DNA of 44,444 nt from contig JAOPGA020001288.1 in NCBI GenBank assembly GCA_026419775.2, positions 1 through 44,444 on the forward strand. Direction: 5' to 3'. The stretch's first letter is position 1. Each line of letters opens with the position of its first letter. This DNA is from Acrasis kona. Taxonomy: Eukaryota; Heterolobosea; Eutetramitea; Acrasida; Acrasidae. This document shows positions 31,517 through 39,943 of the stretch, in pieces. The position numbers and the translations under genes were made by a program. The notes under the pieces are model-generated. The model ran no database searches, was not told the origin of the DNA, and worked only from the letters and a program-made list of their open reading frames with translations.

Positions 31517-32544
31517 ATGACAACACCACAGGATCTTCTTAGCCGCTATCGAAAAACAGAAAAAATAGGAGAAGGAACTTATGGGAGTATGTTTCTATTA
31601 GTGTGAAATTTGTTAACAAGAGAGTTGTGTACAAGGCTGTTGATGAAAGCTCGGGTAGAAACGTTGCATTAAAGGTGAATTTAGAGTACTTTACTAATAA
31701 TCTACCCATTAGAAAATTAGGTTAGATCCAGATGAAAACCAAGGCATTCTCCCCACGACACTCAGAGAAATATCCCTACTCATAAACTTGGAGCATGACA
31801 ATGTAGTTACATTATATGATGTGGTACAATCTGACAAGTCAATTCACGTGGTATATGAACTTTTAGACCAGGACCTTAAAAGTTTCATCGACATTAGTAG
31901 CGAAAGAGGACAAGTTTTGCCCCTTCCTCTAGTAAAGTCTTATATGTATCAAATCATCAAGGGCCTCGCCTATTGTCACTCTAGTCGTGTCCTCCACAGG
32001 TAATGAATCGATAGACATGCGTGCATAACAAATTAGAGATCTCAAGCCACAAAACCTACTCATAGATAATCAAACGGGTAGAATCAAGCTCGCAGACTTT
32101 GGTCTGTCGAGGCCTTTTGGAAATTTAACAACCACACTTACACAGGAGGTTGTGACGCTATGGTACAGAGCCCCTGAGATTATTTTAGGGCACAAGTACT
32201 ATGGCTCTCCGGTAGATGTTTGGAGTGTTGGATGTATTTTTGCAGAACTTGTAACGTTGAGGCCTCTTTTCCCTGGAGATTCAGAGATTGATGTGCTGCA
32301 CAAGATTTTTAATGTATTGGGCACACCCAACGAGCAGAATTGGCCTGGCGTGTCACAACTCAAATACTTTAACACAAACTTTCCTAAATGGAATGAGAAT
32401 TGTTTGAGGAATGCGGTGCCTCAACTAGATGATTTGGGAATTGATTTGCTACGTAAGATGTTGACATATTCTCCAAGTAATAGAATTACGGCTAGAGAAG
32501 CCCTGTCTCATCCTTTTTTTGAAGATTTAATAAAAAATTATTAA
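31517..32544 (+). CDS. Cyclin-dependent kinase, CDK1/2-like
   Basis: Four exons, 31517-31586, 31625-31674, 31713-31999 and 32037-32544, give 304 residues. The introns are 38, 38 and 37 bases, GT-AG. Motifs: GEGTYG then IVYKAVD (glycine loop), VALKKIRLD (catalytic lysine), [10 protein letters not shown] in place of PSTAIRE, HRDLKPQN (catalytic loop, split by intron 3), [28 protein letters not shown] (activation segment with the T-loop threonine), [12 protein letters not shown], and [20 protein letters not shown], typical of the CDK insert. Length and motifs fit CDK1/CDK2. It works with a cyclin in cell-cycle control. The changed cyclin-binding helix, PTTLRE, suggests a lineage-specific or non-canonical CDK. 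Confidence 0.93.
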
Positions 32545-32604
32545 TAAATGTATGTCGATTGATCTTAAACACTGTATTAATATCTACTCGTCTTGTAACA
32601 AAAT

Positions 32605-33423
32605 TTAGGTCGGTCTTGGTGTCGGTGTTGATGGCACGGGTGCTGGTGATGATGGTGAAGGTATATCTGCTTTTGGAATGAATTTTACAATAATTCTCCA
32701 CAAAATCAAACCTATTACGGCTAGAACAATGATAATTATTATGATCATAATAATCTTGTCTGTCGCTAGCTTTCTCAAAAATGAAACAATTTCCTTCTTG
32801 CCTCTCGTTATGTTGTTGCCTAGTTCATCCATTTTTTGGTCAATTACTTCAAGCTGGGCCCTCTGTTTTGAGAGTAGATCCATACTTTCTTGAGCTATTT
32901 CCGCTGATTCGTCTGCCTTTCTAATCATATCTTGAATGATTGCCATCGACTCGTCCTGAGCAGCATAGATATCCTTGAATAATTCATCTTCTAGTTCTTT
33001 ATCCACAACTTTTTTTTTACCACCTGCATGAACTACTACATCTTCTTGAACTTTCTTCTTTTTACCCTTTTCCTTCTCTTGCTTTTCTAAGTTTTCTTGA
33101 ATGGGATCACCCATGAGTGCCAGTCTGGTCAATTCCTCCTTGGCACACTGTAGACTATAGTCGAGTTTTCCAATTTCATTTTCGTGAGATTTTTTCTTTT
33201 CCTCATAAACCTTTAATTCATTGAAATCTAGTGCTTTTCCCAATCTTTTGTACTTTTTTAAGTTTTTTTTCAATTCCTCCATTTTAGCGTCAGCATCGTC
33301 CAACAGTTCCTGCTTTGAAATCTTGTTCTCATCACCTTTCAGCCTCTTGGCCTGAAGCATGCTCTTAGTGATATCCTCCTCCAACTCCTGCATCGTCGTC
33401 TCATAGTACTCTGGATTCGACAT
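32605..33423 (-). CDS. Tail-anchored Qb-SNARE, NPSN/Vti1-like
   Basis: 272 residues. The N-terminal half is helical and charged (MSNPEYYETTMQELEEDI, then a long coiled coil, consistent with the N-terminal bundle of Qb-SNAREs). Residues about 155-215 form the SNARE helix (IRKADESAEIAQESMDLL, then DELGNNITRGKKEIVSFL) with a glutamine near the centre. A 20-residue isoleucine-rich membrane anchor (IIMIIIIIIVLAVIGLIL) follows, then a proline/threonine-rich tail. Novel plant SNARE (NPSN) proteins have this layout and occur in many protists; they act in membrane fusion on the secretory route or at the plasma membrane. The gene is convergent with the CDK gene, 60 bases between stops. The extended C-terminal tail after the anchor is unusual. 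Confidence 0.65.
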   Translation of the reverse strand: MSNPEYYETTMQELEEDITKSMLQAKRLKGDENKISKQELLDDADAKMEELKKNLKKYKRLGKALDFNELKVYEEKKKSHENEIGKLDYSLQCAKEELTRLALMGDPIQENLEKQEKEKGKKKKVQEDVVVHAGGKKKVVDKELEDELFKDIYAAQDESMAIIQDMIRKADESAEIAQESMDLLSKQRAQLEVIDQKMDELGNNITRGKKEIVSFLRKLATDKIIMIIIIIIVLAVIGLILWRIIVKFIPKADIPSPSSPAPVPSTPTPRPT

Positions 33424-33720
33424 ATCGCTGGGTCTTCACAGCACAAACCAATAGGAGTTGATGTTTCCAACAATGTATACAATCAAAAGCAAGCTAAATC
33501 AACCTTCCAGTTGTACAGCTGGTTGTAAAAACGTTGTAACTTTAAACATCAGCAACTTGGTTGAACTGTATTACCGCATGAGCACCCTTACTATTTAGAC
33601 TTTGAAATAACAATAAGTGACAAGCAATACCACACAACGAACACTGATTGGTGTTAATGAACAATCTAAAGTAGATTTAACATACACATGTACAGATATA
33701 AATTAATGTATTATTGGAAT

Positions 33721-34610
33721 TCATCCACATTCACAATTTTGGTCGTTACTACTCGTAATAGGTGACTGCCAGTCATCGGGTGAGGGTTTATTTTTCTTCT
33801 GCTCACACAAAGCCTTGAACATGGGCTCAGCAGCGTCAACAGTTTGCTTCAACAAAGCCTTTGCACCTCCAATCTTATTTCCGAAGTGGGCAGTTACAAT
33901 GTTGTCAAAATCCCAATCTTGAATTACTTTATTAACCCATTCTCTGAATACGAATGGAGAGTCGGGATGCGGTAAAAGACCTGGTCCCTTAATGCTCGGG
34001 TGAAATGCCATCGATCCTTTCTTGTAACCAAATAGCCTCATTAAGAATCCTGGCGCCTCGGCATACATGACGGTATCGTCAATGTGAATAGTTCTACTGG
34101 GTTTATGGTACACCCATGCACAAGAGAAATGGTTAGATTTCTCTGGCTTTGGATCCACGAATTCTGCTCCCTCGGGAATGCGGAATTCGACATCTGGGGC
34201 CCATTTCGACTGAACTACACAGCTCGTGAGGTCGCCCCTCCAAGGTATCTTGGTTAGGACTCTTACGTGCCTTGGTGTCCCGTAGAATTCAGCGTTGGGG
34301 TAAGATTCATAGAATTTTTGAAAATGTATGGTGTGGAAGGGATGAACACCTACAATGGCCTCGATGTCCAATCCATTATTGGTCATTTGATCAATGTGGC
34401 TTTTGAGACCCTCTGTTAACTCAACTGTATCTATCAAAAGAAATTTGCCATTTGATAGTTTGATAAGGGACATGTGAGTATCTGCAATGTCAAGGAGTGA
34501 CTGAAGCACAACTTACAAATGTTAACAATATATAGTTTGTTGAAATCTGCACGAACGTTCCAAAAGTTTGGTCCAACTTCAACTGGTACATAGACTGGTG
34601 ATAGACTCAT
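33721..34610 (-). CDS. Metallo-beta-lactamase-like protein (DUF4336-like)
   Basis: Two exons, 34610-34517 and 34481-33721, with a 35-base GT-AG intron (34482-34516), giving 284 residues. The junction reads YIVNI then YTHMSLIKLSNGKFLLIDTV, which opens the fold. Further motifs: VGVHPFHTIHFQKFYESYP in the position of the HxHxDH metal loop but altered, then AWVYHKPSRTIHIDDTVMYA and FDNIVTAHFGNKIGG with later metal-binding-like His/Asp. The DUF4336 branch of metallo-beta-lactamase-fold proteins has this appearance in fungi and protists. Hydrolytic activity is possible, but the substrate is unknown. A cytosolic location is likely because there is no signal peptide. Confidence 0.65.
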
Positions 34611-34940
34611 GACTTTATTTTCGTGGTAAAATGTTAGCTCTCTGGTCCTTGTTATATACAGGTTGAGAAGAAGAGTTGTTGTTTACAATATTGTTTCGGG
34701 AGAGTTCTGCAATCAAAGAGAAATATTCAAAGCATGACCCTTTGTGCAAATTATAGTTTATATAATACATCACCACTTTTAAAGGCACAGGACGATGTTT
34801 TCATGAAGATGAGGTACTTCGTGTGTAATTTTTGGTTGGCAAAGAGGATTTTAAACATCAATGCTGGTACTCACATTCTTTTTGGTGCTTAAAGTTATTT
34901 CCCTCTAAGTTGTGCATAATGTGGGTGACTTGAGCGTACA
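34611..34940. other. Intergenic stretch, nothing recognised
   Basis: AT-rich between two minus-strand genes. It probably holds the promoter of the metallo-beta-lactamase-like gene. Confidence 0.5.
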
Positions 34941-35198
34941 TTACACGTAGAACATCAATATATTACAAGTAATCATTAGGAGCACTACCGCGGCTGCTAT
35001 TGATGCGTTGGCTTCGCTTGGTATTTTCCTTAGCCTGAAAATTGAAGGCTCCTGCAAGACTTCCTGCATTGTTGAGCATTTACGGTGGCAGTCCTTCAAA
35101 GGGAAGTATGTTGTACGCATATTAAAAAAGGACATACTGCATACACATGCAGTAGCACAACACAGTAATGTGATGGCAACAACAATTACTGTTCTCAT
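34941..35198 (-). CDS. Small secreted or GPI-anchored protein
   Basis: 85 residues. A strong signal peptide (MRTVIVVAITLLCCATACVC) is followed by a 40-residue polar segment with two cysteines (KDCHRKCSTMQEVLQ) and a hydrophobic C-terminus (ASIAAAVVLLMITCNILMFY), as in GPI-anchored or membrane-tethered surface peptides. No family recognised. A start ATG in good position and the two hydrophobic ends support a real gene over a chance ORF. Confidence 0.5.
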   Translation of the reverse strand: MRTVIVVAITLLCCATACVCSMSFFNMRTTYFPLKDCHRKCSTMQEVLQEPSIFRLRKIPSEANASIAAAVVLLMITCNILMFYV

Positions 35199-35560
35199 TT
35201 GTATGGTTGTTTCGCTTTAGATTCCTTTAGAATATCTTTTCTTTGCAGGATATTAATAATAATAATAAAATTTGCCAAATTTGAAGAATTAAAAAGATCT
35301 TCCAAATAAAATCAACTCAAAAAAAGTAAAATTAACTATTCTGGAGATTCTTTGAATAAGAGACAACTCAGTTTCCCCTCTCCTTTTCTCCCTTTCTCCT
35401 TTTTATTTTGCCCTCTCCTCGCGGCCACGACAAATTTGTATATCCATTTTTATCCTCATTTATATTTATCATTTATTAGTTGACTTGTGAAATTTTACAG
35501 TAACCACACGATGTTTGCGATAACAGTTGTAGGTTTGAAAAGGTGATGGAAGAAAATTGA
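35199..35560. other. Intergenic stretch with short AAT repeat
   Basis: An (AAT)n run lies at about 35253-35266, followed by a pyrimidine-rich block (CCCCTCTCC and similar, about 35373-35420). No gene recognised. Confidence 0.5.
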
Positions 35561-36530
35561 ATGCGAGGGTATATTATTGAATTTGAACAAGAATTTAACT
35601 ATATAGTTTCACATTCCCGGCAACATCATCCTTGGCAAGTTCATCAACGGCAACAACACCAACTACAACAACCCAGCAACAGGATCAACTGCAACAATAC
35701 CCCGGCAACATTACCAACCAGCTGCAGCCCTGGCTACCACCCCGACCGCAACAACAGCATTGACAATAACCTCAGCAACATCACAAACTGCAACAATATC
35801 CCCTTGCAATAGGAGCAACCGCAACAACACCTCTGGCATTAGCACTAGCCATGTTGTTGGAGGCAACAGCATCAACAATTCTAACAACAGTAGTATCACT
35901 CGAGGTGATTCAATGAGGTGGTTAGCGTACAGAGCCAGTATGTCCCCAGCAGTGCAACGGACATTAGAAATTCTGATGTAAGTTTCGGACAATGTTGAAC
36001 AGATCCTAGATATCATTGTGCAAGAGTCAAACGACGCGGTGCAAAAACCATCTAGCTCAGAGGATGATTCATCAAGCTCTACAGAATCTAGCACGGAGGG
36101 TGACTACATGCCTTCAGCAAGACTTGGTAGAATCTGATTTTATTCCATCTGCCACTTTGGTCAATGACTTCTGAAATTAATTTTCTTCGTCAGATATGTC
36201 TGGAACAAAGTGGAGACATTTGCAGACCTGGCTGGAAAGGAAATAAGAAGAGCAGCAAGGGGAGTAACAAAAGGAGAAGAGCGGCCAAAGAAGCAACGGT
36301 GTAAATAAATGTTAGTTTATTACGGATTGAGAAAATCTCTTTGAAAGCAAATTATATACATTTCCACGGAAATGCATCATCTGCGTACTCAGTGTTCAGT
36401 CCAAGACTAGTAAAAGGAGTAGGATTTGTAGACACTGCTCAACATTTTATACTGTACAAAAATATATTGTACAATTCGATTAACATCTATATCTTGCAAA
36501 TTACTTGGTTGGAAGATTATAGAAGATAGG
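35561..36530 (+). pseudogene. Decayed or unresolved gene with CAACA-rich segment, paralogous at its end to the 277-aa gene downstream
   Basis: The region 35620-35900 is rich in CAACA units coding for Asn/Gln/Thr-rich peptide in different frames. A later frame reads MRWLAYRASMSPAVQRTLEI (about 35912-35975) and then an acidic, serine-rich piece (SSSEDDSSSSTESSTEGDY, about 36050-36110). At 36375-36415 the peptide SSAYSVFSPRLVKG matches SFAYSVFSPRLVQG of the gene at 37560. Most base differences in this short match are silent, which suggests that both were once under selection as protein. I could not define exons with confidence. Confidence 0.4.
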
Positions 36531-37559
36531 AGTATATAGATTAGATATACACCTTTGTTACACACTAGTATGGAGTCTAGTACTTGTACGATGCTTTACG
36601 AGTGCTCACAGACGTCAAGCATCTATATTATATCAGATTTATTGTAAGGTCAAATCAACCAAAATAAAAACATCAATTACGCAAAGACCAATGCGTCATT
36701 GAATTGATGAAGGCCTGTGAAACATTGACAAGCAATCCAAATTTTGTTGGGTGTAAGACGCTTTGAACAGATACTTTCTTTAAAGCGACCCGGATATCGG
36801 AGCACGAAAGACACTTTCGATTTTTTGAAGCTATGGCTTTTTTCCCTGCATTGTCCATCACTACACTAAGGATAGTCCAGGCGCACTGTGTTGTTGTAAT
36901 TTTGGAATATTTGAAAACGGAGGTTATAATTTTACATTGCGTGCATGTCGTTTATCACACAAAGCCCGGTTGTGCTGTTCAATTTCAAGCAAGAAACATT
37001 TTTCATGGAAGTACACAGCATCAATTTGGACATCAGTTTGTTATGGTTCTATTTGTAGATGCAAATTCTTTGTTTCACAGTGTACAAAGACTCTCCTAAC
37101 AATGCTGTATTTTGAGCTTATGAAAGATGCAGATGAAGAGAGAAGGAAGCAAAAGGGAAGGCTGTAGCGCGTCATCAGATGCCACTTACGTTGCCAGGGT
37201 TGTTGCAGTCGATGTTGCCAATGCTAGTTGCGTTGGCGGGTGTTGTTGCGGTCGATCCTGTTGCAAGGGTTGTTGCAGTATCTGTTGTACTTTAAATAAA
37301 CATTTATTTATATTGTGGAAAAATCGCGGGAGCGTTCCTTTCCTTTTTTTTTACTATTTCCGTCAGGGGATCGAACACGGAAGCCAAATTGGTTTCGGGA
37401 TTTTCATTTCGGGTTTCTTTCCACATCGGGCGGGATATGTAATCACTTACCTTTTAAGCAGAGCAACCTCTTTTTTTTAAAAATCACACANGGGAAGGCA
37501 AATATTTGTAATAAATAAAGTCATAGTCTGAGTTCAGCAATGTATAACATCAATAAACT
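36530..37559. other. Stretch with a decayed minus-strand frame and a CAACA-type inverted copy
   Basis: On the minus strand from about 37040 to 36673, two frames give VYFHEKCFLLEIEQHNRALC and then CTQCKIITSVF, SVVMDNAGKKAIAS, KCLSCSD and VALKKVSVQSVLHPTKFGLL, a cysteine-containing reading broken by stops and one frame change. I recognise no family. At about 37180-37290 a GTTGTTGCAG-rich block is, in reverse, closely similar to the CAACA-rich block at 35740-35870. An ambiguous base lies at 37491. Confidence 0.35.
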
Positions 37560-38393
37560 ATGCAAGCACACTTTACTTTCAACACACAGTGCTTCCCACA
37601 AACAACTCTTACTGGGGCACCAAATTCCATGATCATACCGTCCAACATCCACAATTATCTACCACCACCACCTCCATCACAAGACGATGAGGACGATATC
37701 GTTATTAATACCGAAGAATACTTTGGAAGAGGGGGTAGTCAAAGTGCATACATTAATACCTGTAATGGACCCGTCACTTTGGATGCTGCACTGTCCAATG
37801 CAATGAATGGTATGCAAGAAAATACAGAAGTAGTGATTCAATCACTCGTTCGTTACTGCCCAGCACAAGATAAACGAATTGTTGAGATTGAGTTTGAACA
37901 ATTACAAAGACTCTTGGAGGCAACAAGGAAAAAAGAGGGTTGGTCATGGCTACTTGAAATGATTGTACACGTACAGACAAGGATGGTTCAAGGTGACGTT
38001 ACAAGAAGAACCACAAAGTTCTCCCTTGGAATTGCAAAAGAAGAATACGTAGAAGAATGGTTTGGAATGATGGATCCAACATCAATAAGGAAGTCGGAGC
38101 GACAAAGAAGGATTCGTGAAGCGGGCGGGGACTTTGATCATGATACCTGGCAGCACATGAAGTTCAGCGGAGAAAAGGTTAACAACATCCCTATTGCACC
38201 AAAAGGATGGAATCGTTTCTCTTTTGAAAGAAAGTTTGACAATGGAAACCCTTCTGAGTTCTTTCACTTCTCCTTGGATACTATTACATTTTCTTATTGC
38301 TTTAATACCCATGAGCTCCAGGCATCATTTGCATATTCAGTTTTCAGTCCGAGATTAGTACAAGGAGAAAGCTTCGTATGGGCACCTTGCTAA
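37560..38393 (+). CDS. Unrecognised 277-residue protein
   Basis: Intact ORF. N-terminal ~60 residues are low in structure with a PPPPP run and an acidic patch (SQDDEDDIVINTEEY). A helical middle (EFEQLQRLLEATRKKEG and MIVHVQTRMVQGDVTRRTT) is followed by a basic segment (SIRKSERQRRIREAGGDFDH) and a C-terminus ending SPRLVQGESFVWAPC. Its last ~20 residues have a paralogous match at 36375-36415. It leads a run of plus-strand genes that includes the dioxygenase and the transposase-like gene, so it may be an accessory protein of that element. No function proposed. Confidence 0.6.
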   Translation: MQAHFTFNTQCFPQTTLTGAPNSMIIPSNIHNYLPPPPPSQDDEDDIVINTEEYFGRGGSQSAYINTCNGPVTLDAALSNAMNGMQENTEVVIQSLVRYCPAQDKRIVEIEFEQLQRLLEATRKKEGWSWLLEMIVHVQTRMVQGDVTRRTTKFSLGIAKEEYVEEWFGMMDPTSIRKSERQRRIREAGGDFDHDTWQHMKFSGEKVNNIPIAPKGWNRFSFERKFDNGNPSEFFHFSLDTITFSYCFNTHELQASFAYSVFSPRLVQGESFVWAPC

Positions 38394-38536
38394 TCATTTT
38401 TATACTGTATAATAAATTCAATGTTAATCCTCAAAATTCTAAAAAACATACAATTTTCCATCCCATTTGACTTGATAAAAAGCTTACTTGTATTCATATA
38501 ACACTATACAATAGGTTTAATTCTGGGGAAAAGTGT

Positions 38537-38857
38537 ATGTTTTTTTGTTATACCCGTGTGATGCATTTCAGAGCAGCAATTAATTGTAAAATGCCACATC
38601 ATAAGTTCGGTTGCACTATATGCTGCGCGAAGTCGAAGAGTACAAAACTAACCCCAAAAGATAAATTCCGCTTAACAAAAACAGGAAGACCAATACAAAA
38701 ATTAACAAAATCACTTCTTACAGCACTTTTGACCGTATATTCTGACTATCGTGGAGTAATTTCAAAGATAACATATATCCCTAAATGTGAATCTTTTCAT
38801 AATGTGACATTATTAAACAAAGAAGCAGCTCATTTTGTAGCACTTCATCAAATTTGA
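38537..38857 (+). CDS. Small unrecognised protein with CxxCC motif
   Basis: 106 residues from the first ATG at 38537; the internal ATG reading MPHHKFGCTICCAKSKSTKL may be the true start. The cysteine/histidine cluster (HHKFGCTICC) may bind zinc. The remainder is basic and then aliphatic (SLLTALLTVYSDYRGVISKI). Lies between two other unknown plus-strand genes. Confidence 0.45.
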   Translation: MFFCYTRVMHFRAAINCKMPHHKFGCTICCAKSKSTKLTPKDKFRLTKTGRPIQKLTKSLLTALLTVYSDYRGVISKITYIPKCESFHNVTLLNKEAAHFVALHQI

Positions 38858-39152
38858 ACATGCGTCTCATTATACTTTTGGTTCGACAATGATGTTGAAA
38901 TAAAATATTTATTTGTTGTTGTTATCACTGATTGTAGTTGAAAGCTATTTCATCCAAAAAGTCTTATATACGCTTGTGCATGAGATTGTTGGCCTGTATC
39001 CGTTTGCCGAAAGTGTTATTTTTAGAAGCCTTCCCTGTTACAAAGTGACAACACGAGCTGCATTACAATAAAAATTACAAGAATTGCCTTCCCGTATTTT
39101 GCAGTGTGCTGCTCTGAATCTGTCAAGTTGGAGAACAACACATAACAATAAC
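38858..39152. other. Intergenic stretch, nothing recognised
   Basis: AT-rich with AATAAA-like signals at about 38899; presumably the promoter region of the next gene. Confidence 0.4.
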
Positions 39153-39749
39153 ATGAGCAATCTAGAATATGACGACGAATACTACGAATTCTTGAACCAG
39201 CTTGAGGAGAAAAAGAAGGAAATTGCTCAACGCCCAACAAAAATTGTCCCACTTGACAAGTTGCCATTGTCTGATGATGTGAAAGGAAAATTAAGATACG
39301 AATTGTGTAAATGGTCTATCTTTGCTGCCAACAAGTTAAAAAGAAGGTTAGGACCAGGAAAGAGGAAGAGCAACATTGATGCGGCAGGATGTAAAGGTCG
39401 ACTCGAGCTTGGTCAATGTGACTTTTTTCCATTCGATGAATTCTTTGGGCAACAACCAGGCGTACGGAGAACTCACTCTGTTAGATGTCCAGAGGTTTGT
39501 GGGGTAAAAGAGCCAGAGAGAGTATTCTCATACGAGTTTCCAAATGTTCCTGTACTCAAACAAACAGTTCTACCAATGTGGTATATCATGGAGTTGGGAG
39601 ATGCATATGGTCGTTACTCTGGAGTAGTACGGTGTAGATATCTCAAGATCACCCTTAAGATCAGAGAAGAGACTGGGGAGGTGTACTGCCTATATGTCCA
39701 AGAGAATGAGAGAAAGACTGAGACTGGGAGTTGGAGAACAACTGCTTAA
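39153..39749 (+). CDS. Unrecognised 198-residue protein
   Basis: Starts at the ATG at 39153 (MSNLEYDDEYYEFLNQLEEK); a longer frame has no ATG. The first 40 residues are acidic and helical, then a basic stretch (NKLKRRLGPGKRKSNID), a cysteine/phenylalanine-rich segment (LELGQCDFFPFDEFFGQQ), and a C-terminal beta-like part (YSGVVRCRYLKITLKIREE). No family recognised. Its place between genes of one strand and spacing argue for a common locus with the dioxygenase-BRCT gene 195 bases downstream. Confidence 0.5.
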   Translation: MSNLEYDDEYYEFLNQLEEKKKEIAQRPTKIVPLDKLPLSDDVKGKLRYELCKWSIFAANKLKRRLGPGKRKSNIDAAGCKGRLELGQCDFFPFDEFFGQQPGVRRTHSVRCPEVCGVKEPERVFSYEFPNVPVLKQTVLPMWYIMELGDAYGRYSGVVRCRYLKITLKIREETGEVYCLYVQENERKTETGSWRTTA

Positions 39750-39943
39750 CCTCAATAAAAAATTATTTGTACTTGTAATTAACTGTCTTCGTGGAAATAA
39801 CTTATTCCTCCTCCTTCCTGCTCACCAGTTTCAAGCTTATTGTTATGATCATAGTATCCATACTCTATGCTGCAAATATTGAGTCATGGAAATAAATGGA
39901 ACATGACTTGTATTGATCATACGTTGTAAAAAAATATTTCGAG

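Noticed and set aside
31581-31630. An apparent non-canonical GA-AG intron in the glycine loop of the CDK gene
   Set aside because: Using the third AG in ACAAGAGAG gives a normal GT-AG intron of 38 bases and GEGTYG followed by IVYKA, with the whole gene summing to 305 codons.
36833-37167. Cysteine-rich plus-strand frames (CRLSHKARLCCSISSKKHFS)
   Set aside because: The minus strand of the same DNA gives a more protein-like reading, and the plus frames overlap each other without a start or domain.
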